A stretch of DNA of 55,642 nt. Source: Sutcliffiella tianshenii (GTDB lineage: Bacteria > Bacillota > Bacilli > Bacillales > Bacillaceae_I). Made by a program: the position numbers and the translations under genes. The notes below the pieces were generated by a model. That model searched no databases. It saw only the letters and a program-made list of their open reading frames with translations, and had not been told where the DNA came from. Within the stretch, counting starts at the first letter, position 1. Each line of letters begins with the position of its first letter. Shown here piece after piece: positions 47,716 to 55,642 of this stretch. The stretch spans positions 1 through 55,642 of the forward strand of contig NZ_JAFBED010000017.1 of the NCBI RefSeq assembly GCF_016908565.1. The letters run 5' to 3'.

Positions 47716-49143
47716 ATGCAAAAAGTACCTGTTGGACGAAAGATCTCTTTGGATGAGAATGAATGGTTCACCCGATATAAAGCTTTGGCTGAACATAAAC
47801 CTTATCATATTCTATTGGAAAGTGGCCGGGGCGGGAGGTATTGTATCATAGGTCTGGACCCCGTGGCTTCATTGAAGGGAAAGGATACCACACTTGAGAT
47901 CACAGATAATGAGGGGAAAAAAGAAGTAGTGAATGGCCAACCCTTAAAAAAGCTGAAAGAGTTCGTATCAGCGAGGGCCTCAAAGAAACTTGAGGGTTTT
48001 CCTGACTTTACAGGTGGTGCCATCGGTTATTTGACCTATGATTGTGTAAGGTTCATTGAAGACCTCCCTACTGTTTCCGAAGACGATCTTGCCATACCGG
48101 ACTTGTATTTCCTGTTGTTTGACGATGTGTTCGTTTACGATAAAGAGGAAAAGTGCCTTTACATGATTGTCCATGTACAAGAAGGGGAAGAGGGATCTGC
48201 TGAAGAAGCACTGGATAGGTACCAAAAACAGTGGAGCAGTGAGATGGAGTCTGTCATCTATCCTTATGCAGCTGCCAGCACTTCCTTAAACAGGGAGGTT
48301 TCCTTTACAGAAGAATCCTTCATGGATGCGGTAGTGAAGGTGCAGGAGTATATCGCGCAAGGTGATGTATTCCAGGTGAATCTTTCTGTGAGGCAAGCGG
48401 AGCCGCTTTTGACCCATCCGATGGAAATCTATACTGCACTGAGAAAAATAAACCCATCTCCATATATGGGCTATCTGCAATTTCCCGATTTCCAGCTAGT
48501 GAGCGGGTCTCCGGAGCTTTTAGTAAAGAAAAAAGGCGATGTTGTCAGTACGAGGCCCATCGCCGGGACCCGTTCCCGTGGAAAGACGGATGCCGAGGAT
48601 CTGCAGCTGGCCAAGGAACTGATAGAAAATGAAAAAGAGCGCGCAGAGCACGTGATGCTGGTGGATCTGGAGCGCAATGATCTTGGCAGGGTGTGTCAGT
48701 ACGGCACGGTGGAAGTAAATGAATTCATGGCCATAGAAAAGTATTCGCATGTGATGCACATCGTTTCCAATGTCCAGGGAGTCCTAGCGAAGGATAAAGA
48801 TGTGGATGATATCATTGAAGCTGCGTTCCCGGGTGGGACCATTACTGGTGCACCTAAGGTCCGGACGATGGAGATCATTGAAGAACTTGAGCCGGTAAGG
48901 CGTTCTGTTTATACTGGTTCTATAGGCTGGATCGGTTATGACGGTGACATGGAACTGAATATTTCCATCCGGACGATGATTGCAAAGGATGGAATGGCCT
49001 ATGTGCAAGCAGGAGCAGGTGTGGTGATCGATTCTGTTCCAAAAAGAGAATACAAAGAATCCCTGAAAAAAGCGGCAGCGCTTTGGAAGGCAAAAGAGTT
49101 GAGCGAAGAAGAGCAAAAATTACGAGCTGAGGTGAGAGTATGA
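47716..49143 (+). CDS. pabB: Aminodeoxychorismate synthase component I
   Basis: 475 residues. PabB aminates chorismate to 4-amino-4-deoxychorismate using ammonia from PabA, for folate. The anthranilate synthase I-like fold is clear: [53 protein letters not shown] and [12 protein letters not shown] chose ATG 47716 (MQKVPVGRK), which aligns with the B. subtilis start. ATG 47689 and GTG 47704 also lie in frame, and the ribosome site is not ideal for any of them. It opens the folate operon. Confidence 0.95.
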   Translation: MQKVPVGRKISLDENEWFTRYKALAEHKPYHILLESGRGGRYCIIGLDPVASLKGKDTTLEITDNEGKKEVVNGQPLKKLKEFVSARASKKLEGFPDFTGGAIGYLTYDCVRFIEDLPTVSEDDLAIPDLYFLLFDDVFVYDKEEKCLYMIVHVQEGEEGSAEEALDRYQKQWSSEMESVIYPYAAASTSLNREVSFTEESFMDAVVKVQEYIAQGDVFQVNLSVRQAEPLLTHPMEIYTALRKINPSPYMGYLQFPDFQLVSGSPELLVKKKGDVVSTRPIAGTRSRGKTDAEDLQLAKELIENEKERAEHVMLVDLERNDLGRVCQYGTVEVNEFMAIEKYSHVMHIVSNVQGVLAKDKDVDDIIEAAFPGGTITGAPKVRTMEIIEELEPVRRSVYTGSIGWIGYDGDMELNISIRTMIAKDGMAYVQAGAGVVIDSVPKREYKESLKKAAALWKAKELSEEEQKLRAEVRV

Positions 49144-49721
49144 TTTTAATGATTGATAATTACGATTCCTTCACGTATAACCTTGTACAGTATCTGGGGG
49201 AGCTTGGTGAAGAACTTGTTGTAAAAAGAAACGATGAAATAACGATACAGGAAATAGAGGAAATGGACCCGGAATTCCTGATGATATCCCCCGGTCCTTG
49301 TTCTCCGAATGAAGCGGGAATATCCTTGGATGTAATCCGGCATTTTGCAGGAAAAAAGCCGATCTTTGGCGTCTGCCTGGGGCATCAGTCCATTGCCCAG
49401 GTATTTGGCGGTGATGTTGTTCGCGCAGAAAGGCTGATGCACGGGAAAACCTCGGAAATGCATCATGATGAAAAAACAATCTTCCGTACCCTTGCCAATC
49501 CTTTCACCGCAACAAGGTATCATTCCTTGATCGTGAAAAAAGAAACCTTGCCGGACTGCTTTGAAATCACGGCATGGACCGACCAGGACGAAATTATGGC
49601 AATCCGCCATAAAGAGCTGCCGATCGAAGGGGTGCAGTTCCACCCGGAATCCATCATGACCTCCGTCGGTAAGGAATTGCTGCGCAACTTCATCGATACC
49701 TATTCTGTAAAGAAGGTGTAG
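49140..49721 (+). CDS. pabA: Glutamine amidotransferase, aminodeoxychorismate/anthranilate synthase component II
   Basis: 193 residues. It releases ammonia from glutamine for PabB; in B. subtilis the same protein (TrpG) also serves anthranilate synthase. Catalytic triad: C79 in GVCLGHQS, with H168 and E170 in QFHPES. ATG 49140 overlaps the pabB stop by four bases. The segment before it has several GAG triplets that could be a TRAP site. If the protein is shared with tryptophan synthesis, such control would make sense. Confidence 0.96.
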   Translation: MILMIDNYDSFTYNLVQYLGELGEELVVKRNDEITIQEIEEMDPEFLMISPGPCSPNEAGISLDVIRHFAGKKPIFGVCLGHQSIAQVFGGDVVRAERLMHGKTSEMHHDEKTIFRTLANPFTATRYHSLIVKKETLPDCFEITAWTDQDEIMAIRHKELPIEGVQFHPESIMTSVGKELLRNFIDTYSVKKV

Positions 49722-49722
49722 C

Positions 49723-50628
49723 ATGATTGTCTACAAGGATGGAGCATGGCAAGGGCTTGAAGAAACGAGCATCCCTGTCATGGATCACGGATTTTTATAT
49801 GGAGTAGGGCTTTTTGAAACATTTCGGACCTATCAAGGATCCCCCTTTCTTTTTCAAGACCATTTGAAAAGGTTAAGAGAAGGCCTAGCGTCCGTTTATA
49901 TAGAATGGGAGGAAGATGATGACTCCCTTCTGCAAATGATCGGGACAGCACTTGAAAAAAACAATCTGACAGACGGTGTCCTTCGCCTGAACGTAACAGC
50001 AGGCATCAGTAATTGGGGGCTGCCGAATGAAACCTATACAAGGCCTTCCACCCTTCTATTCACAAGACCCGTTGCCCCGGTTCAGGATGAAGGAAGAAGA
50101 GCTATATTTCTGCAGATTCCCCGCAATACCCCGGAGGGATCTGTTCGTCTTAAATCGCATCACTATCTTAATAATCTCTTAGGAAAACGGGAACTCGGGA
50201 ATCTTGCAGATACAGAGGGCATTTTCCTAACTAGAGAGGGCTATGTATCCGAAGGGATTGTCTCCAATATATTTTGGGTGAAGAACAGTACCCTTTATAC
50301 TCCAAGTATTTCCACGGGAATCCTGAATGGGGTAACAAGGCAATATGTGATCCACTTGGCAAGGCTGCTTGGAGTCAAAGTGGAAGAGGGGACTTTTACG
50401 AAAGATGAGCTCCTGCACAGCGAGGAAGTGTTTGTGACCAATTCAACACAGGAAATGGTCCGCATCAATCAAGTGGATGAGGTTGAATTCCCAAAAGCGG
50501 GCTGGCACTCCCTATTCGAACGGTTAAGAGAGCTTTATAAAGAAAGTACCTACAGACAGCTGCAGTCCTACCAACAGGCAAAGAGGGTTGATATTCAAAA
50601 TGGCAAAGACAAACTTATATCAGAATAA
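49723..50628 (+). CDS. pabC: Aminodeoxychorismate lyase
   Basis: 301 residues. PabC is a PLP enzyme of the branched-chain aminotransferase-like fold that splits aminodeoxychorismate into p-aminobenzoate and pyruvate. PVMDHGFLYGVGLFETFRTY is the family N-terminus, KSHHYLNNLLGKREL bears the PLP lysine, and GILNGVTRQ and VTNSTQEM bind the cofactor phosphate. It begins one base after pabA. Its 3' end overlaps folP by 29 bases. Confidence 0.95.
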   Translation: MIVYKDGAWQGLEETSIPVMDHGFLYGVGLFETFRTYQGSPFLFQDHLKRLREGLASVYIEWEEDDDSLLQMIGTALEKNNLTDGVLRLNVTAGISNWGLPNETYTRPSTLLFTRPVAPVQDEGRRAIFLQIPRNTPEGSVRLKSHHYLNNLLGKRELGNLADTEGIFLTREGYVSEGIVSNIFWVKNSTLYTPSISTGILNGVTRQYVIHLARLLGVKVEEGTFTKDELLHSEEVFVTNSTQEMVRINQVDEVEFPKAGWHSLFERLRELYKESTYRQLQSYQQAKRVDIQNGKDKLISE

Positions 50629-51454
50629 ATTAACGTGCGGTCCCTACGAGCTTCCGCTTGGAGAGAGAACGCTCATCATGGGTATCCTGAATGCCACCCC
50701 GGATTCTTTTTCGGACGGCGGAAAATTCAATCATCTAGATGCCGCGGTAACGCGTGCCAAAGAATTGATCGGGCACGGGGCGGATATTATTGATATCGGC
50801 GGGGAATCGACCAGGCCCGGCAGCCAGTATGTGGAAGTGGAGGAGGAGCTCGAGCGGGTCCTTCCGATCATTTCTGCATTGGCAAAAGAAATAAAGGTGC
50901 CGATCTCCATCGATACGTATAAAGCGGAAGTGGCAAAGCGGGCCATTGAGGCTGGTGCGACCATCATCAATGATGTATGGGGGGCGAAAGCGGACCCCGA
51001 GATGGCAAAGGTTGCGGCCGAATACGGGGTACCGATCATTTTGATGCACAACCGAAAAGAGCGGGACTATGCCCAGCTTATTCCTGATATGATCAGTGAC
51101 CTATATGAAAGCATCACAATCGCAAAACAGGCAGGTGTACAGGAAAAGAACATTGTTCTGGATCCGGGTATCGGTTTTGCCAAAACACAGGAAGATAACC
51201 TTGAAGTGATGAAAAGGCTCGAACATTTCACCGGACTTGGGTACCCGGTTTTGCTTGGAACCTCGAGAAAGTCCTTCATCGGACATGTGTTGGATCTTCC
51301 TCCGGAGGAAAGAATGGAGGGTACTGGGGCTACTGTGTGTCTTGGGATACAGAAGGGCTGTCAGATTGTCCGTGTGCATGATGTAAAAGAAATCAAGAGA
51401 ATGGCCCAAATGATGGATAGCATGCTGCAAAGGGGAGGGAGCACTCATCGATAA
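50600..51454 (+). CDS. folP: Dihydropteroate synthase
   Basis: 284 residues (sul). It joins p-aminobenzoate to hydroxymethyl-dihydropterin diphosphate and is the sulfonamide target. Motifs: GILNATPDSFSDGG, DIGGESTRPG, INDVWGAK, DPGIGFAKT and the late GTGATVCLGIQ. I chose ATG 50600 (MAKTNLYQ), inside the end of pabC; an in-frame TTG at 50588 is less likely. Confidence 0.96.
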   Translation: MAKTNLYQNKLTCGPYELPLGERTLIMGILNATPDSFSDGGKFNHLDAAVTRAKELIGHGADIIDIGGESTRPGSQYVEVEEELERVLPIISALAKEIKVPISIDTYKAEVAKRAIEAGATIINDVWGAKADPEMAKVAAEYGVPIILMHNRKERDYAQLIPDMISDLYESITIAKQAGVQEKNIVLDPGIGFAKTQEDNLEVMKRLEHFTGLGYPVLLGTSRKSFIGHVLDLPPEERMEGTGATVCLGIQKGCQIVRVHDVKEIKRMAQMMDSMLQRGGSTHR

Positions 51455-51461
51455 AATCTAT

Positions 51462-51809
51462 GTGAATCAGATGAAGTTTTACGGATACCATGGTGTTTTT
51501 CCGGAAGAGACGAAGCTCGGTCAGAGGTTTGTGGTAGATCTGATGGTGGAGCTGGACCTCTCCAAAGCAGGACAAACGGACGACCTGACACAATCGGTCA
51601 ATTATGCAGACCTCTACAACACATGCCAGCAGGTGGTGGAAAAGGAAACCCACAAATTGGTCGAGACGGTTGCTGAACGCATTGCATCAGAAGTACTGGG
51701 AAACTTTCCTATTATTGAACGCTGCACAATCAAGGCGATCAAGCCGGACCCTCCCATACCGGGACACTATGAATCTGTGGCGGTGGAGATCACAAGGAGC
51801 AGAGGCTGA
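51462..51809 (+). CDS. folB: Dihydroneopterin aldolase
   Basis: 115 residues from GTG 51462. FolB cleaves dihydroneopterin to hydroxymethyl-dihydropterin. FYGYHGVFPEETKLGQRF carries the conserved Tyr and catalytic region, and KPDPPIPGHYESVAVEI is the C-terminal motif. The first five family residues (xDKIYV) are encoded upstream of the GTG, in frame, beginning at ATC 51447. That ATC lies six bases after a perfect GGGAGGGA, whereas GTG 51462 has none. The true start may therefore be the non-standard AUC, giving the usual 120 aa. The upstream part overlaps the end of folP. Confidence 0.9.
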   Translation: MNQMKFYGYHGVFPEETKLGQRFVVDLMVELDLSKAGQTDDLTQSVNYADLYNTCQQVVEKETHKLVETVAERIASEVLGNFPIIERCTIKAIKPDPPIPGHYESVAVEITRSRG

Positions 51810-52327
51810 TGAATACTTCCTATATTGCACTGGGGTCCAATCAAGGGGACCGTGCGGAATTGCTGTACCGCGCAATCAGAAAGTTGGAAGAGGATAAGGA
51901 AGTGGATATAGAGAGAACTTCCTCCATATATGAAACAGATCCGGTCGGCTATACCGATCAGGAAAAGTTTTTGAACATGGTAATTAAAGTGAATACCTCG
52001 TATGCCCCCCTTGAATTATTAAAGGTCCTGCAAGAAATAGAGCATTTTTTTGGCAGGGAAAGAAAGATAAGGTGGGGTCCTCGAACTTTAGACCTTGACA
52101 TTTTATTGTATAACCAAGAAAATATTGAAAATGAAGAGCTAATCATTCCCCATCCGAGAATGTGGGAAAGAGCTTTTGTATTGGTTCCGTTGATAGAGAT
52201 TGCGGATAGGGCAGCTATCCCAAAAATTATAGATGAAGAAGCACTTCTTGAATTACAAGATAGAGAAGGGGTACAAGTATGGAAGCCGAAAAATGGGGAA
52301 GACGTATCCGTGCGTTTCGAAAGCTGA
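51809..52327 (+). CDS. folK: 2-amino-4-hydroxy-6-hydroxymethyldihydropteridine diphosphokinase
   Basis: 172 residues. FolK transfers pyrophosphate from ATP to hydroxymethyl-dihydropterin, giving the FolP substrate. YIALGSNQGDR is the N-terminal motif, and RWGPRTLDLDILLY holds the Mg-binding Asp pair, with IPHPRMWERAFVLVPL following. Its ATG shares one base with the folB stop (TGATG). The last 49 bases overlap yazB. Confidence 0.96.
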   Translation: MNTSYIALGSNQGDRAELLYRAIRKLEEDKEVDIERTSSIYETDPVGYTDQEKFLNMVIKVNTSYAPLELLKVLQEIEHFFGRERKIRWGPRTLDLDILLYNQENIENEELIIPHPRMWERAFVLVPLIEIADRAAIPKIIDEEALLELQDREGVQVWKPKNGEDVSVRFES

Positions 52328-52512
52328 AGGGATATACCCAAGAAGCCTTTGCTAAAAATCTAAACATATCTGTCTCCGTACTTGGAGAGGTGGAACGCGG
52401 CAACCGTATGCCAAAAGAAGAATTCCTTCATACCATAGCGGCAGAACTGAAGGTTCCGTTAGAAGAATTGACACCACCAGAACTAAGAACAAGAGAGGAG
52501 GTCAAAAGCTAG
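52279..52512 (+). CDS. yazB: XRE-family helix-turn-helix protein YazB
   Basis: 77 residues. It is a single Cro/CI-type DNA-binding domain (RAFRKLKGYTQEAFAKNLNI, then SVLGEVERGNRMP). Its targets are unknown. AAGGGG precedes ATG 52279, which lies within folK. The TAG stop shares one base with the dusB GTG. Position and sequence match B. subtilis yazB, so it is a fixed member of the folate operon, perhaps with a local regulatory role; that is inference. Confidence 0.92.
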   Translation: MEAEKWGRRIRAFRKLKGYTQEAFAKNLNISVSVLGEVERGNRMPKEEFLHTIAAELKVPLEELTPPELRTREEVKS

Positions 52513-53510
52513 TGTTGAAAATCGGTGATATTACATTGAAAAACCAAGTGGTACTGGCACCGATGGCTGGAGTATGTAACGCAGCATTCCGTTTGACGGT
52601 CAAAGAATTCGGAGCAGGTCTCGTTTGTGCGGAGATGGTCAGCGACAAAGCCATTCTTTATAAAAACGCAAAAACAATGGGCATGCTCTACATCGATGAA
52701 AGAGAGAAACCGCTAAGCCTTCAGATTTTTGGAGGCGAAAAAGATACATTAGTAGAAGCGGCAAAATTCGTGGATAAAAATACGACTGCTGATATTATCG
52801 ATATTAATATGGGATGCCCGGTCCCGAAAATCGTAAAATGTGATGCAGGGGCAAGATGGCTCCTCGATCCGAACAAAATCTACGAAATGGTTTCTGCGGT
52901 AGTAGATGCAGTGGACAAACCGGTTACAGTCAAAATGCGTACCGGCTGGGACGAGGAGCATATCTTTGCGATCGAGAATGCCCAAGCGGTGGAGCGTGCC
53001 GGCGGACAGGCGGTAGCGGTACATGGACGTACCCGCGTCCAGATGTATGAAGGACATGCGGATTGGAGCATCATTAAGCAAGTAAAAGATAACGTGAAAA
53101 TCCCGGTTATCGGAAACGGCGATGTAGAAACCCCTCAAGATGCGAAAAGGATGCTCGAGGAAACGGGAGTGGACGGTGTGATGATCGGCCGTGCCGCACT
53201 AGGCAACCCGTGGATGATCTACAGTACCGTGCAATACCTTGAAACAGGCAAGCTGGTAGGAGAACCATCCGTTCGTGAAAAAATGGACGTATGCAAGCTT
53301 CACCTGGATCGTTTGATCGACCTGAAAGGTGAAAATGTTGCCGTTCGTGAAATGCGCAAGCATGCCGCGTGGTACCTCAAAGGGATCCGTGGGAATGCAA
53401 AGACGCGCAACGGCATCAATGAATGCAATACAAGATCTGATCTTGTCAGTCTTATAGACAGGATGGTCGAAGAAAAAGAACAAGAGGAATTGAACATCCA
53501 GGTAATTTGA
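52512..53510 (+). CDS. dusB: tRNA-dihydrouridine synthase (DusB family)
   Basis: 332 residues (yacF). It is an FMN-dependent TIM-barrel enzyme that reduces uridines in the tRNA D-loop. VLAPMAGVCNAAFR binds FMN, INMGCPVPKIVK has the catalytic Cys, KMRTGWD and VHGRTRVQMYEG follow, and IGNGDV and GVMIGRAALGNPW bind phosphate. GTG 52512 overlaps the yazB stop (TAGTG); TTG 52515 is an alternative. A hairpin terminator follows, separating the operon from lysS. Confidence 0.95.
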   Translation: MLKIGDITLKNQVVLAPMAGVCNAAFRLTVKEFGAGLVCAEMVSDKAILYKNAKTMGMLYIDEREKPLSLQIFGGEKDTLVEAAKFVDKNTTADIIDINMGCPVPKIVKCDAGARWLLDPNKIYEMVSAVVDAVDKPVTVKMRTGWDEEHIFAIENAQAVERAGGQAVAVHGRTRVQMYEGHADWSIIKQVKDNVKIPVIGNGDVETPQDAKRMLEETGVDGVMIGRAALGNPWMIYSTVQYLETGKLVGEPSVREKMDVCKLHLDRLIDLKGENVAVREMRKHAAWYLKGIRGNAKTRNGINECNTRSDLVSLIDRMVEEKEQEELNIQVI

Positions 53511-53553
53511 CATGCCCATGAGGCTATCCTATAATACCCCTAGATTACCCTTC

Positions 53554-53592
53554 TAAACTGCCAGTAGGATGCTGGCAGTTTTAGCTTTATTT
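53554..53592 (+). terminator. Terminator of the folate operon
   Basis: AAACTGCCAG pairs with CTGGCAGTTT over ten bases. The tail is T-rich but broken by AGC, so some read-through into lysS is possible. Confidence 0.75.
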
Positions 53593-53624
53593 ATAGTTGG
53601 CGAAAATATAAGATATAGTAATAG

Positions 53625-55184
<1,560 letters not shown>

Positions 55185-55186
55185 TA

Positions 55187-55224
55187 GAAAAGGGATCCTT
55201 CTTCCGGAGAAGGGTCCTTTTTTG
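55187..55224 (+). terminator. Terminator of lysS
   Basis: A long stem with one bulge (AAAAGG-G-ATCCTTCT with AGAAGGGTCCTTTT) is followed by six T. Confidence 0.85.
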
Positions 55225-55330
55225 TTGCTCAGAGACATATATCTTCCAGTGGGATTTGCTGGCATTTTCTGCTTAGAATAATGCGATTATTACAACATTA
55301 AGGTTTCGTAAAATATATTACAAAAAGCTA

Positions 55331-55359
55331 TTGCCTTTAGGGTTGTACGGTGGTATATT
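55331..55359 (+). promoter_or_regulatory. rRNA operon promoter P1
   Basis: TTGCCT (55331-55336) and TATATT (55354-55359) with a 17-bp spacer. Confidence 0.6.
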
Positions 55360-55415
55360 TATAAACGTTGTCACGAACGACAGCGTTTCTTCAAAAAAAG
55401 AAATGAAAAAAGTTG

Positions 55416-55444
55416 TTGACACAGAATGATGATTTTGGTAAGAT
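55416..55444 (+). promoter_or_regulatory. rRNA operon promoter P2
   Basis: TTGACA (55416-55421) and TAAGAT (55439-55444) with a 17-bp spacer. It is about 150 bases upstream of 16S, as usual in Bacillus rrn operons. Confidence 0.8.
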
Positions 55445-55479
55445 AATAAAGTCGCCTTGAGAGAGACGACGAAAGAAAA

Positions 55480-55494
55480 TGATCTTTGAAAACT
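55480..55494 (+). promoter_or_regulatory. rRNA leader boxA-like antitermination element
   Basis: TGATCTTTGAAAACT resembles the conserved Bacillus rrn leader boxA (TGCTCTTTGAAAACT). A TTTGAGC/GCTCAAA hairpin at about 55571-55588 is probably part of the 16S processing stem. Confidence 0.6.
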
Positions 55495-55591
55495 AAACAA
55501 AACAACAGCGTCTAAGTTAATCTTTAACGAGGTTAACCATAAATGATTTATGTAACATAAGCTAGTCAACATTTGAGCATAAGCTCAAACT

Positions 55592-55642
<51 letters not shown>

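Noticed and set aside
49146-49724. A 192-codon frame on the - strand opposite pabA
   Set aside because: It is fully antisense to a well-conserved gene, and its product has no recognisable domain.

Overview
The window is a core, origin-proximal stretch of a Bacillaceae chromosome (Bacillus sensu lato). It runs from the 3' end of a 5S rRNA gene (position 1) to the first bases of the next 16S rRNA gene (55592-55642). The evidence for this placement is the gene order, which follows the Bacillus subtilis csfB-to-lysS region almost gene for gene, the set of sporulation genes (csfB, yabG, sspF, spoVG, fin, spoVT, yabP, yabQ, spoIIE, yabS, yabT), and a perfect copy of the Spo0J/ParB site parS at 10687-10702. 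Nearly all genes lie on the + strand. Only abrB and a tRNA pair run the other way. I cannot name the species from this sequence.

Layout. 1-7840: csfB, a PLP decarboxylase (yaaO-like), then tmk-darA-yaaR-holB-ricT-yabA, trmN6 and rsmI (DNA precursor synthesis, clamp loading, replication control, RNA modification). 7838-8653: abrB facing metG, with Spo0A boxes between them. 8654-16277: metG, tatD-family nuclease, yabE, rnmV, rsmA, yabG. 16400-19825: veg, sspF, ispE, purR, ridA, spoVG. 20036-27804: glmU, prs, ctc, pth, fin, mfd. 28011-34605: spoVT, a 52-bp tandem repeat array, yabM, yabN (mazG), rqcP, yabP, yabQ, divIC, yabR. 34768-34925: tRNA-Glu and tRNA-Met on the - strand. 35227-43677: spoIIE, yabS, yabT, tilS, hpt, ftsH. 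43945-47592: coaX, hslO, yacD, cysK. 47716-55184: the folate cluster pabB-pabA-pabC-folP-folB-folK with yazB, dusB and lysS. The window ends with tandem rRNA promoters and 16S.

How the genes work together. Several runs are translationally coupled (holB-ricT, rnmV-rsmA, yabP-yabQ, yabS-yabT, pabB-pabA, pabC-folP, folB-folK-yazB-dusB). Promoter sequences fit different sigma factors: sigma-F for csfB, sigma-F/G-like for fin, sigma-G for sspF and spoVT, sigma-K for yabG, sigma-H for spoVG, sigma-B for ctc, and a Spo0A-type sigma-A promoter with a 21-bp spacer for spoIIE. Sporulation timing is therefore written into an otherwise housekeeping region.

I found no phage, IS element, CRISPR array or other accessory island. 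The unusual material is non-coding: the 52-bp array of hairpin-forming units (28597-29116), two inverted copies plus one miniature copy of a GC-rich palindromic repeat (10801-11181 and 43752-43807), a pair of GTGCCAGGC-type repeats (154-248 and 15154-15245), a second Spo0A-box promoter upstream of abrB, a structured metG leader, and a possible AUC start for folB. Homology statements rest on remembered family sequences, not on a search.
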